Shown: in pieces, positions 1 through 9,800 of the stretch
Position numbering within the stretch: position 1 is the stretch's first letter
How the letters are laid out: each line of letters begins with the position of its first letter
Assembly (NCBI RefSeq): GCF_030622045.1
Contig: NZ_CP130886.1
Location: 4,844,001 to 4,908,000, forward strand
DNA: 64,000 nt
Direction of reading: 5' to 3'
From: Planctellipticum variicoloris
Lineage (GTDB): Bacteria > Planctomycetota > Planctomycetia > Planctomycetales > Planctomycetaceae
Position numbers and translations under genes: made by a program
Notes under the pieces: generated by a model
What the model was told of the DNA's origin: nothing
Database searches by the model: none
Seen by the model: the letters and a program-made list of their open reading frames with translations, nothing else

Positions 1-607
1 GCAGCCGCTTCAGCCGCTCCCCGTGGGGAATTGCCGCTCGGAGACGGTCAGGATCGCGGTATTCCTGCACCAAAGGGTTGCCAGTTGATGGCGTCAGCAG
101 GATCAGGACGAAGTCCCGCGGCGGGGTTTCAAACAGCAGATCCTCCTCGAACCAGCCATTTTCCCGCAGGCCGATGCGGGCATTCCGGATGAGCTGGTCG
201 GACGGGAATCCCCCGGAGCCATTATTGTTGGCCGTCTTGGAGGACAACGGTGATCCGTATTTCATCTCAATGAAGACCGTCGTCGCCGGATTCTCCCAGG
301 TGATGACGACATCGACCTCCGTTTGTCCTTCGTCCCACTTCAAATGCTGCCGGGGATAGGTTCGCTGTTTCTGCCAGAGTTCGATTCGGAGATCCCGGAA
401 GATCTGCCGACGGAATCGTTCGGCTCCCAGAGCCGTGTTGAGCAGGTCGGGGAGCCACCAGCGGGGGTTGAGAACCTTCAAGACCCCGAAGATCTCCCCC
501 GTGACCACGTCTTCGCTGGTCGGGCGAACGTTCAACGGGCATCGCAGCTCCCCTTTGCGTGCCGGCTCACACAGACAACCGCTCTTGCCGTTCAGTTCAG
601 TGAGCAC
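1..607 (-). CDS. PD-(D/E)XK nuclease-fold protein (partial at left edge)
   Basis: The frame is open from a GTG at 607 to the window edge (202 residues visible), so the C-terminus is missing. The GTG overlaps the end of the upstream gene by 16 bases, which suggests translational coupling. Around residues 97-116 a strand ends with Asp99, followed by VFIEMKYG containing Glu114-x-Lys116. This spacing is that of the metal-binding core of the PD-(D/E)XK nuclease superfamily. The start is inferred from the coupling, because no ATG gives the conserved N-terminal part. The gene ends the leftward cluster that begins with the DUF932 gene. The family gives no precise role; a nuclease of a mobile element or a restriction-like enzyme fits. 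The fold is fairly well supported and the function is unknown. Confidence 0.65.
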   Translation of the reverse strand, partial: MLTELNGKSGCLCEPARKGELRCPLNVRPTSEDVVTGEIFGVLKVLNPRWWLPDLLNTALGAERFRRQIFRDLRIELWQKQRTYPRQHLKWDEGQTEVDVVITWENPATTVFIEMKYGSPLSSKTANNNGSGGFPSDQLIRNARIGLRENGWFEEDLLFETPPRDFVLILLTPSTGNPLVQEYRDPDRLRAAIPHGERLKRL

Positions 608-1446
608 GCCATCGCCTCCTGCGGGATTTCCAGTTTGTCCAACTCCGGCATTTCCGTCGCCCGTGACGGTTGTCCCCATGCTCGGCAGTGCTGCCGATAG
701 GGGCAGGTGGCACAGTTCATCGGACTCTCGACCGGATAGAAGATCCCCAGGTCGACCGCCCGCTGAATGGTCTGAACGACGTCCCCCAGACGGCCGCAGT
801 CCTCGGAGTAGCGGCTGGTCCTGAGCCGCTGAACCTTCGGCGTCTTGGTTTTGACCAGGACCGTGTATTCGACGTTGGCATCTCGCCCGAACGTCTCCCG
901 GACAGCATGGACGTAACACGTCGGCTGGAGGGACGATTCCACGTCAGCCGCGGAGTAGGCCCGACCACTGGTTTTGAATTCTCGGACCGTCAGATCCTGT
1001 TCCGTGGCGGTGATCAGGTCTGCAATAGCGACCAAGGGGATCTCCAGATACTCCCCCCGGCTGTTGTAGAGCGGCACCAGAACTCGCTGCTCCACGGCGA
1101 TGATTCCATCGGGTGGCGGCTCGTCGAGATAGAGCTTCAGGAGTTGGATGCCCTGCTCCCGGTTGTCTTCTCGGGATTCTCCATTCCGATAAACGACCGT
1201 CTCACCGGCTTCCTTCTCACCCCAGCACTCGTGAAAGACCTTCAGAATGGCCTCCGAGTCGATGGATTCGTGCTCCTTCAGCCGCCGGTGGTACTCCGCC
1301 AACCCTGCATGGACGGCGGAACCGAGAACCAAACCGCTGCCGATGGATCGACTCGGCAGTCCCAGCACTCGCTGGAAGTAGTATTGGAGCGGGCAGCGGA
1401 GGTACTGGCTGATGGAGCTGTAGCTCCAGTGGGGGCGATTAGTCAT
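592..1446 (-). CDS. Cas4/RecB-like PD-(D/E)XK exonuclease
   Basis: This 284-residue protein has the RecB-family nuclease order: a GSAVH motif near residue 46, an IADLI aspartate, an EFK (E-x-K) catalytic motif, and a following Q-x-x-x-Y (QPTCY). One cysteine near residue 18 (LRCPLQYY) and three near the C-terminus (CATCPYRQHC) match the four-cysteine Fe-S arrangement of Cas4 and AddB. The ATG at 1446 is preferred over an upstream start at 1488 because a strong GAAGAGGAG site precedes it; it then overlaps the previous gene by 8 bases. No CRISPR array or other cas gene is present, so a phage-type single-strand exonuclease in recombination or replication is the likely role. Confidence 0.85.
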   Translation of the reverse strand: MTNRPHWSYSSISQYLRCPLQYYFQRVLGLPSRSIGSGLVLGSAVHAGLAEYHRRLKEHESIDSEAILKVFHECWGEKEAGETVVYRNGESREDNREQGIQLLKLYLDEPPPDGIIAVEQRVLVPLYNSRGEYLEIPLVAIADLITATEQDLTVREFKTSGRAYSAADVESSLQPTCYVHAVRETFGRDANVEYTVLVKTKTPKVQRLRTSRYSEDCGRLGDVVQTIQRAVDLGIFYPVESPMNCATCPYRQHCRAWGQPSRATEMPELDKLEIPQEAMACSLN

Positions 1447-1684
1447 TTCTCCTCTTCTGATTCCGGCGTCTCTGCACTTGCCTGGCAAACTGCAGAGCGA
1501 TCAGGCAACCAAACTCTGCCATCGAACGGTTCCATCGCTTGCGCATGGTGATCTTGGCGGTCTCCGGCGGAAAACCACCATTTCTCATCCATTCGAGGAG
1601 AGCCTCGGCGCGTTCGACGGCCAGTTCCCAGTCTCGCTGGAGGATGGCCTCCAGCATCTCATCCCATGCGACTTGAGGGTCCAT
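1439..1684 (-). CDS. Small hypothetical protein of the phage/plasmid cluster
   Basis: This 81-residue protein is rich in acidic residues and tryptophan at the N-terminus (WDEMLEAILQRDWELAVERAEALLEW) and very basic at the C-terminus. The first part should form two helices of a TPR-like or helical hairpin type. I recognise no family. It lies 11 bases after the preceding gene and overlaps the nuclease start downstream, so it is probably co-transcribed and translationally coupled. The amino-acid composition and tight packing support it as real. The function is unknown. Confidence 0.6.
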   Translation of the reverse strand: MDPQVAWDEMLEAILQRDWELAVERAEALLEWMRNGGFPPETAKITMRKRWNRSMAEFGCLIALQFARQVQRRRNQKRRND

Positions 1685-1695
1685 TGATGTCTCCC

Positions 1696-2262
1696 TCAGC
1701 GGCTGATCCGATTGCGACCGTTGCCGTTGGTGACCGGAGCCCCGTTCTGGCTGAGCGCGTCAATGACGTCCCCGGCCTCTCGCTTGGTCAGGTCGTAGAC
1801 GCCGATCTTCTTGCCCAGAAGCCCCTCGATCCGGCCCTCCAGTTGAGGCGGCGTCAGCCCCTGCCGCTTCCCGAGGTTGAGCAGGTACTGAACCTGCTTG
1901 TTCGTCGCCGCATCACCGTTGGCAGAGTGACCATTCCCGTTGGAGGGGCCGTGAACGTTCCCGTTCTGGGAATTCGACGGTGCAGCACTCGGTTGTTCCT
2001 TCGCGGCCTGCCCATTGGAATGGCCGTTGGAACCGTTTGAACGTCGCTCGTCCCGGCTCCCGATGGCGGATTCCCCTTCGTACCGTTCGATCTGCTGATT
2101 CAGAGCCTCTTCGGCCAGGTCGTAGAATTCCTTGACCTTCTCGACCATGGTCTCGGGATCGTCCAGTCCGACGCAGATTTCTCCTTCGAGATTCAGGCTG
2201 AATCCCGTGGAATTGAAGTCGCGGGACAGTTTCCGGCTGAGTCCGACGTTGACCTTCAGCAT
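1696..2262 (-). CDS. Hypothetical protein with Asn/Gly-rich linker and phage-type C-terminal domain
   Basis: This 188-residue protein has three parts. Residues 1-60 are a compact domain (LNLEGEICVGLDDPETMVEKVKEFYDLAE). Residues 65-120 are a low-complexity linker of Asn, Gly, Ser and His. Residues 120-178 are a helical domain starting ATNKQVQYLLNLGKRQGL. C-terminal domains beginning with a similar KQ-x-x-Y-L pattern occur in phage recombination and replication proteins. Its place directly before the Cas4-like nuclease fits a single-strand DNA handling role, but that is inference. The start at 2262 is the only good candidate. Confidence 0.65.
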   Translation of the reverse strand: MLKVNVGLSRKLSRDFNSTGFSLNLEGEICVGLDDPETMVEKVKEFYDLAEEALNQQIERYEGESAIGSRDERRSNGSNGHSNGQAAKEQPSAAPSNSQNGNVHGPSNGNGHSANGDAATNKQVQYLLNLGKRQGLTPPQLEGRIEGLLGKKIGVYDLTKREAGDVIDALSQNGAPVTNGNGRNRISR

Positions 2263-2345
2263 TCGTGTGCTCCGTGAAAAGAAGAACGCCTCCGTGACCA
2301 GTTACCCGGATCAGGGAGGCGTCGCTGTCGTGGCTGGGACTCGAC

Positions 2346-2828
2346 TCAAGTTGAGCGTTGACGTCGAACCTGTTCGTCCATGATGTGACGCACCTGTGCA
2401 AGCGTCAGTGGGGAATAGCCTTCAGAAGCTGAGTCATCGTCGGTGTAGCACCCGTTTGGATCGTTCCAGCATAGCCATTCAATAATCTGCTCCCGCGTCC
2501 CTGATTTCAGCAGTTCTTGCTGGAACACGGGGCTGTGATGCTTCAGTGGCGGCTTTGAATGAACCAGTTCCGCGAGCATTGCAGTTGCTTCGTCGGCGCA
2601 GACCTCGTAAGGCAGCTCATCGCCGAGTGTTTTGAATAGCCTGTGAATCGAATCTTCAAGGATGCGACACTCGTCTGCGTTAAAGCATCGCAGCCCGTCA
2701 GGAGTTGAGTAGTCGTCTGGTGACGTATCGAGGTGAAATCCAAGCCCGAAATCGTGGACGAAGCGTTTCAACCACGCGATGGCCTGTCGCGATGTCGCTT
2801 CCTTCGGCAGATACAATGTCCATGACAT
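2346..2828 (-). CDS. Hypothetical protein
   Basis: A 160-residue soluble protein with no signal peptide or membrane segment. Visible features are an N-terminal SWTLYLPKEATS stretch, a mid helical region with acidic residues, and a polar C-terminus ending in basic residues. I recognise no family. It sits between the DUF932 gene (45 bases upstream) and the Asn/Gly-linker gene (83 bases downstream) in the same orientation, so it is probably part of the same transcript of the phage/plasmid-like element. Confidence 0.55.
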   Translation of the reverse strand: MSWTLYLPKEATSRQAIAWLKRFVHDFGLGFHLDTSPDDYSTPDGLRCFNADECRILEDSIHRLFKTLGDELPYEVCADEATAMLAELVHSKPPLKHHSPVFQQELLKSGTREQIIEWLCWNDPNGCYTDDDSASEGYSPLTLAQVRHIMDEQVRRQRST

Positions 2829-2873
2829 TCACTTTGACGAAGAGAGTCTACTCGGCGATTGCGGAGCCATCAG

Positions 2874-3852
2874 CTACCCCGCCATCTGCAATGCCAGACT
2901 CCAGGCTCGCTCCTTGAGCCGGGCTCCCGAGCCGAACCAAGCTGACTCCAGCCGGTTGCTGGCACGCTCGGTCGAGGTCTTGCCGCGGGTGGACCGATAG
3001 TGGTCGACGTATTCTGTCACCGCATTGAGGGCCGTCCAGGTCGTGTGGCGGATGGCCGGCAGGTCGTGTCCAATCCCCTGCTCGAACAGCCGGAGTAACT
3101 CCTGTCGGACATTCTTTGTACGGGTGGATTCTCCGTGGGGCGAGTCAGGATAGACTTGGTGGAAGTATTCCTCCAGCTGCCTCAGGCTCGGATAGTGGCT
3201 GGCCAGACGGTTGATCTGGGCCTCGGCGTCGTCGTAGAAGCGGTTCGCCAGCCCCAGAACTTCCTGAGCCTGTCGGACCTTGGCGGCTAAATCGCCCTTG
3301 TGAATGATCGAGACTCCCTGACCTCTCCCGTTACTCGCCGCGATGGCCAGTGTATTGGCACAGACCACGCGGATCGGCGTGAAATGGACCCGCAGGGACG
3401 AACTTCCGTCGTGAGAGTTCGACAGGAGCAGATATTTCTCGGTGACGTCGTCCGAGTTCTTCACCCGAATGTCATCCGGCAACTTCGCCAGCATCCAGAC
3501 CCGCTCTCCCATCCCGAGAGCCCCGGCGGTGTGGTTACCGCAGACTTCCGTCCGCCACGATGGCGTCGAGGAACCCAAAAGCCTGGTGATTTTGGACCGG
3601 GACGTAGCTGCTCCCGACGACTCCGAGGACGTCCCCGGAATCGGATCGGACGACCGCCTTCCGCTTTGGGACGGGCGTCCCATCATCCGTCTGGATCTTC
3701 CGTAGTTCAGCCAGGTAGTCGAGACCGGCAGCTTCGATGGCCTCGCGGGCCGTGGCCGGTTCCTCGAGCCGGGTTCCGAGTCCGTGCCAGGGAATCTCCC
3801 CCGCGTACATCATAGCCGTGCGGCCGTTGGTCGTTGCGAGTTCGTGCGCCAT
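2874..3852 (-). pseudogene. DUF932 phage/plasmid-like protein, frameshifted
   Basis: The N-terminal 105 residues (MAHELATTNGRTAMMYAGEIPWHGLG...) and the following 210 residues (TAGALGMGERVWMLAKLP...) together match the DUF932/TIGR03299 phage/plasmid-like family, but lie in two frames. The first frame stops at TAA (3535-3537). Removing one A at that site restores a continuous reading through Arg-Tyr-His-Thr-Ala-Gly, which is the usual family sequence there. This points to a one-base insertion. It may be a real inactivation, an assembly error or, less likely, programmed frameshifting. Members are widespread in phages and plasmids; the biochemical role is not known. It heads the leftward cluster. 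Confidence 0.8.
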
Positions 3853-4217
3853 TGTAAGCCCTCGGTTGATCGTACAGTTTAACTCCGAACTCCCTACCCG
3901 CTAGAACTTGGCCATGCGCTGCCGCGATCGATTAAAGGTGAATTTCAATCTTTCAAGCTTTCTGGCCGCACGCCAGCTGTGATAGACTTTGGAGATGCGA
4001 ATGTCTCCCCCTGAGGTCGCACCGTCCACCCGAAGAACGGACTCGACTTGGCCCGGTCGGTTTAGTGAAAGTGCAAACGGCTGCCTTACTTGGATTCCGA
4101 ATCCTACTGCTCCTGAGTATTTTGACTCACCAGACACTAGACCGACGTGTGGCCCAGATTCGCCAGGCCTGAAAACTGTGAGCCCCGTCGCTCTGCACAC
4201 TTCAGAGGTACTCAACG
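3853..4217. other. Divergent intergenic region
   Basis: This gap separates the leftward DUF932 cluster from the rightward helicase pair, so promoters for both must lie here. I see no convincing sigma-70 pair, operator, RNA or repeat. A leftward reading frame of about 126 codons crosses it, but it has no ribosome binding site and an implausible protein composition. Confidence 0.5.
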
Positions 4218-6758
4218 ATGCCCGCTGCTGGAGTCTGGCTCCCGTTCGAAGAGGCTCGTACCATCGTTGTTTCGCAGGCATTCAAGAACTCAAAAGACTT
4301 TAATACTTGGAAGGGTCGCCCTGCGAACGTTCCGTCCAATCCAAGGATCTCATACGAAAAGGACTGGGGCGGATGGCCATATTTTCTGGGAACCGGCCCC
4401 TTCTCCGAGGACTCACGACCAAAAGTGCGGGTCGCATTTCTTCCGTTCGAAGAAGCCCGCGCATTGGCGCAGCAGCTGATGGTTCAGTTCGGAATCACAT
4501 GCGCTGCGGAATGGAATGCCTGGGTAAAAACGGCTGACAAGCCGGCGGCACTTCCCGCTGATCCCTACAACGCCTACAAGGACAAAGGGTGGCGAGGATG
4601 GCCCGATTGGTTCAACAAGACCCCCGCGAGAGCGTCCGGGCACGAAGTCGTTCGCAGCTTTACGGAGGCTCGGGCGTTCGCTCGTACGCTTAATCTGAAG
4701 GAGTCTCGTGACTGGTACGAGTGGGGCAGAACTGCCGGCCGGCCAACTGACATCCCTTTCTCTCCAGATACGCGATATCGAGACGAAGGATGGATGGGAT
4801 GGGCCGATTTTCTTGGAAACCAGACACGCTTGACCCACAACGGAATTGTCGCCTTTTTGCGTTCGCTAGGCGAATGCGTTGAGACCCTGACAGAGCTCGA
4901 TCTCTACCTCATTCTCATGCACAACGGGATGCTTACTCGGGATTCGCGTTTGCTCGGTACCAAGCTGCTGCGCGGCCTGCTGCACGCTCGTACCGTCGAA
5001 GACGTTCGCGAAGCAGAGAAGGCACTTCTCACGGGACTACGAGCGGACGATGTTGCGGACCGTACACAGGAGATCGTACACGCCGTTACTCCTTGGGAGC
5101 TTGCCCCAAGCGACGAGCGTCGGCTCCGATCTCTCGACACCTTTGAAGCGTTGAAGACCGTGGATCGTGCCATCGAACATGGCGTCACCGATGACAGGGA
5201 TGGCAACATAGCAATCGAGTTCATGCTTACTGCACGGCTTGACATGCTGTGGCAGGAAGCGATGAATTCCGGTGAGTCGACGGTTCTTGAACGGCTTTCT
5301 CAGCTCCCCGACGGAAAGTACGCCCAGCTCATTCGTCAACGCTTTGAACAGGAGTACAAGTCGGTTCTGTCGCTCCGCATCCCCGACGGCTACCGGATTA
5401 TCAACGCGAAGGATGAGCCTGTAGCACTCAATATCATGCAGCGATTGACGGCGCACCGCCTGCTCCATCGCAAACGGCTCGGCAACTGGTCCGGTGTCGG
5501 AGCCGGTAAGACGAATGCGGCCACGTTTTCGGCGGCCATTATAGACGCACGATTGACTCTGATTCTTGCTGCGAATTCGACACTGACCGGATGGAAGAAG
5601 ACGATCCGCCGAGCATTTGATGCAAAGTCGCTTTACATCCATGAAGGGCATCCATTGAAGTTTCGCTTTCGCAGAGGCCGCAGGAACTTCCTGGTCGTGA
5701 ATTATGAGGCATTTCAGCGGGAGTGGACGGACGACTTGATCACGCTCTTGTGTCAGCGGTCAGTTCTTGACTTCGTCGTGTTCGATGAAGTGCAGTACGT
5801 TCGCCAACGCCACGCTGCGGAATCGCGGATGTCGGAACGGCGAAGACAGGTAAACCAGATGATTCGCTCCGCCGCAGCTCAGAATCCAAATCTGCGGATC
5901 TTGGCGATGTCAGCCACTCCCGTCGTCAATAATCTGACAGAGGCGGTGAAACTCCTTGAACTAGTCCGACCGGACGACGACTTCTCGCAAGTCCCCGTTG
6001 GGGCTACCATTCCGAATGCCGTCGGGGTGCACTTTTTGCTCAAGCGCCACGGCATCCGGTTCGTACCACGGTACGACCTGCAGTTGGAACAACACCTGGA
6101 AGAGATCGATGGCTGTGAGTTGTTTGAAGAACTCAATCACCTGAGGCCTCGGGACGTCCTGCAGATGGAGCAGACCCTGCTGAAGGCGAAGCTGCGGCAT
6201 CTCGGCAACTGGGTCCGACGTGGCACCTTGGTCTACACTCACTTTGTGACGCAGATTGATCAGCAACTGACGGAAACGATTGAAGGCATGGGGCTGCGGG
6301 TGCAGCAGTTCACTGGCAAAGAGCGAGTTGCCGTCGAAGAGTTCGTGAAGGACTTCCGTGCCGGAACCGCCGATGTTCTAATCGGGTCCTCTCCGGTCGG
6401 TACGGGCGTTGATGGGTTGCAGTTCGTACTTGACCGGATCGTGTTCGTTTCTTTGCCGTGGTCGCATGCCGAGTACGAACAGATCATCGGTCGCCTTTGG
6501 CGGCAAGGATCTGCATTCGGGAAGACTGAGATCATCATCCCTCAAGTTACTCTGACGGATGGCCTGGGCAACCGGTGGTCGTGGGATGAGCAGCGGCTTC
6601 GTTGTCTTGAATACAAGGAAACGCTTGCAGATGCAGCGCTCGACGGAGTCATTCCCCGAGGGGGGCTTCCGTCGCCAGAAGAAATGCAGCGTCGCGCTCT
6701 CCACGCCTTGCACAAGTGGGGCGAGCAGTCGGGTCGCAGGGGTCCACAAGAGTCGTGA
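4218..6758 (+). CDS. SF2/SNF2-like helicase with three N-terminal GW..W repeats
   Basis: This is an 846-residue protein. Residues about 7-60, 75-135 and 145-203 are three copies of a unit with an FEEAR/FTEAR helix, a W..W segment, a P-x-x-Y stretch and a terminal GW-x-GW-x-(D)(F/W) motif. Such units are known from phage-integrase-type repeat proteins and are probably nucleic-acid binding. The motor follows: Walker A GVGAGKT (Lys431), DEVQ box (Asp523-Glu524), MSATP (about 564), and helicase C motifs GTGVDG (about 728) and GRLWRQ (758-763). Q-x-x-GR-x-WR-Q is the SNF2/SF2 motif VI style. No nuclease domain is seen. The next gene follows after 42 bases, so the two probably work together. A defence or element-maintenance role is inference. 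Confidence 0.85.
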   Translation: MPAAGVWLPFEEARTIVVSQAFKNSKDFNTWKGRPANVPSNPRISYEKDWGGWPYFLGTGPFSEDSRPKVRVAFLPFEEARALAQQLMVQFGITCAAEWNAWVKTADKPAALPADPYNAYKDKGWRGWPDWFNKTPARASGHEVVRSFTEARAFARTLNLKESRDWYEWGRTAGRPTDIPFSPDTRYRDEGWMGWADFLGNQTRLTHNGIVAFLRSLGECVETLTELDLYLILMHNGMLTRDSRLLGTKLLRGLLHARTVEDVREAEKALLTGLRADDVADRTQEIVHAVTPWELAPSDERRLRSLDTFEALKTVDRAIEHGVTDDRDGNIAIEFMLTARLDMLWQEAMNSGESTVLERLSQLPDGKYAQLIRQRFEQEYKSVLSLRIPDGYRIINAKDEPVALNIMQRLTAHRLLHRKRLGNWSGVGAGKTNAATFSAAIIDARLTLILAANSTLTGWKKTIRRAFDAKSLYIHEGHPLKFRFRRGRRNFLVVNYEAFQREWTDDLITLLCQRSVLDFVVFDEVQYVRQRHAAESRMSERRRQVNQMIRSAAAQNPNLRILAMSATPVVNNLTEAVKLLELVRPDDDFSQVPVGATIPNAVGVHFLLKRHGIRFVPRYDLQLEQHLEEIDGCELFEELNHLRPRDVLQMEQTLLKAKLRHLGNWVRRGTLVYTHFVTQIDQQLTETIEGMGLRVQQFTGKERVAVEEFVKDFRAGTADVLIGSSPVGTGVDGLQFVLDRIVFVSLPWSHAEYEQIIGRLWRQGSAFGKTEIIIPQVTLTDGLGNRWSWDEQRLRCLEYKETLADAALDGVIPRGGLPSPEEMQRRALHALHKWGEQSGRRGPQES

Positions 6759-6800
6759 GCTGCTTCTCTTGCCAATCAACGCCTAAACAGAGAGTGTCTT

Positions 6801-9800
6801 ATGACGCGTACTAGCCGCGTTCTTAGTTACCCACTGCAACACCTCTCACTTCGTGTGCCATGGCACGATGGTGGTTGGACGGGTTCAGTCTGTCATCGGC
6901 CAACGTTGAATACCTCCTGCCTGAAGCTGAAGGCGATTGCTCCCAACAGAGATGATCAGGCGGAAGAGCAATCGCGCGGGCGGTCGTTCGCAGAACTGCT
7001 GGCGTGCGGCCAGTCGCTTCCCCCATGCTTTGACGAACATGCAAGCTTCATGGCTGCATTCGACCTCGTTCGTCAAAAGTCTCATCCATACGCGAGAACA
7101 AATCCCAAAACACACGGCCACTTTCGTCCAACGACTCTTCGGTATCCATCCTATTCCGCGGCAGCCATTCCATTTCGTTGGCTGATGCAGAAGGAAGTCT
7201 TCGGTGCCGAGAACAATAATCGGCGCGGATTCAGAGCGGTGTATCCTCTCGCCGATGTCAGCGAAGAGTTCGAGCCTGAGCTTCCATTCTCGACGAATTG
7301 GATCCAGGACTACCGCAATCACACGGCGTTACTGAACTGTTTCTGGAACCACGTTCAGACCGAGGACTCGCTGGTCTTTTTCTACGCAAAGCAGATTCCC
7401 TTGGTCGAGGACGCTGGACGCCGGGTGCTCATCGGCGTCGGGCGCGTCAAGCATCTGGGGCCGCTCACGGAGTATGAGTATGAAGGATCAAAGGAGGGCG
7501 CTATTCGTAGTCTTCTTTGGGAACGGATGGTGACGCATTCCATTCGCCCTGACTTCGTCGACGGTTTCTTGTTGCCCTACCACGAGGCGCTCGAACAATC
7601 CGACAATGGCCGCCGATTCGATCCGGCGAAAGTCGTGGCTTTTGTTCCCGACGACCACATTTATGACTTCTCTTACGTGACTGAGCATGTCGGCAACGAT
7701 GCAGCAATCGGTGCCTTGCAGTCCATCCGCGAGGCGTTGCACCACTGCGCAGATCACTTCGGCTACGCGGCGGCGGATCAAGAACGCTGGATTGATCGCG
7801 AACTGGGGCGGCTATGGCAGCGACGAGGTGCCTGGCCCGGTATCGGAGCCGTGTTGAGTGCCACCGGAGTGGCTCTTGGAAACTTCGTGGCGCAGTATCT
7901 GATTGATCGAGCGGGAGACAGCGCGAGCCCGTGGCCGGTTTGGGATCACACTCTTTCCAACCTCGGCGAAATGCCTTCGGAACTCTCGCAGGTCCTCGAT
8001 TCGACGATCGCAGCGTCTTGGAAACGGATGAAGCCCACGCGGCGAGCATTCCTAGACTTGCTCAGCCGCTTAGCACTCAGTGGCGAACAAGCTGAGGTAC
8101 TAGCAACTCCGGAAGGACGGCAGGCGCGCGGTATTACCATCTCCGACGAAGCGATCCTAGAGAACCCCTATCTGCTCTATGAAGCAACTCGTTTGATGGA
8201 GACTCCGGTTTCAATCAACGTCGTTGACCGTGGCGTGTTCCCCAGCGCCGCCGTTCGCCGCCGGAATCCTATTCCGGAACCGTCATTGGTAAAGTCGGCT
8301 GTTGATGCGCGCCGGCTGAGAGCGATGGTGATCCGACAACTCGAGTCCGCTGCAAATGACGGGCACACTCTGCAGCCGCGTGCCAGTGTTATTCAAGCTT
8401 TGCGGGATGGACAGTCAAATGATGATGACAGCCCAACACTCGTGACTGCCGATCTCCTGGAAGTAGCGGAACATGAGGTGTTTGACGGCGAGATCCGAGT
8501 CGTCACGATGGCCCACGATAGCACCGCGTACCAGTTGGAGCGGCTTGCGGCTGCTGGAGACAGACTTCGACGCACGATCGACAAACGTGTTGTTGCCGAC
8601 CGTCATGCATTGGTCATGGATTGGCGGCAGTGTCTCAATCAGTTTCTGCCGTCCAACGAGGCGAGTTCGTCGACCGATCCACAGGAACTGGCAATCGAAG
8701 AGCAGGCTCGGCAGGAGAAAACAGCAGCCCTCAACGAACTCGCGGCCGCGCGCTTCAGCGCCCTGATCGGCAGAGCTGGGACTGGAAAGACGACGGTCCT
8801 GTCTGTCTTGTGCGCTCAGCCGCAGATCAACAACGCGGGAGTGTTGTTGCTGGCACCGACCGGCAAAGCCCGCGTGACCATGGAAGAGGTTGCTCGACGG
8901 GCAGGAAGCGCGAACACGCGCGCCATGACCGTGGCACAGTACTTGAGTGCCTCTTGTCGTTACGACTTTGCTTCACAGCGGTATCGAATGTTAGGACAGA
9001 CCGGCGACGAGGTGGTCGGAACTGTCATCGTGGATGAATGCTCGATGTTAACGGAAGAGATGCTTGCAGCGATCTTCGAATCGCTGAAAAAGGCGGAGCG
9101 TCTGATTCTGGTCGGAGATTATCGGCAATTACCACCCATTGGGGCTGGCCGCCCCTTCGTCGACATCGTGGCCCGGCTGCACCCAGAAAAGGCGTTCGCT
9201 GCCGGTATGCCCCATGTCGCACCGAGCTTTGCGGAACTGATGATCCCTCGGCGCCAAGGTTCCGGCGACCGGGCGGATCTTGTACTGGCTTCGTGGTTTA
9301 GTGGAGGTGAAACAAGTGCGGGCGACGATCATGTCTTCGGGATCCTTTCCGGAACAATTCAAAGCGATACTCTGAAATTCAGGACATGGGAAACTCCGGC
9401 CGAGCTGCAAGGTTTAATCCCCGTCGTTCTCCGTGAGGCGTTGGCGTTCGATCCGGAACTTGAAGAGTGGCAGGCATTCTGCAAATCCTTAGGAGGAGTT
9501 CAAGACAAGAACGGTTCGTTCTGGTTCAACAACAAATGGCGAGACCGCGATGGTTCAGGCACCGCGGCTGAGAATTGGCAGATCCTCAGCCCCGTTCGAC
9601 AAAGGCCTTGGGGTGTGGAGGCCTTGAATCGGTTCATTCACCAGCACTTTAAGTCACGGCAGATTGAACAGGCGAGAAACCCTGGACCGTACCGAAGTAT
9701 CCCGTCGCCTAAAGGCGACGAACAGCTCGTCTACGGCGATAAGGTGATGAATGTTCGCAATCGACGGGTTCATAAGTCTCGGATCTATCCGCGGCCAGAG

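Noticed and set aside
592-1446. A CRISPR-associated Cas4
   Set aside because: No repeat array or other cas gene in the window; the four-cysteine nuclease is also common in phages and plasmids.
3901-4281. A leftward 126-codon frame in the divergent gap
   Set aside because: No ribosome binding site, and it overlaps the promoter region and the start of the helicase gene.
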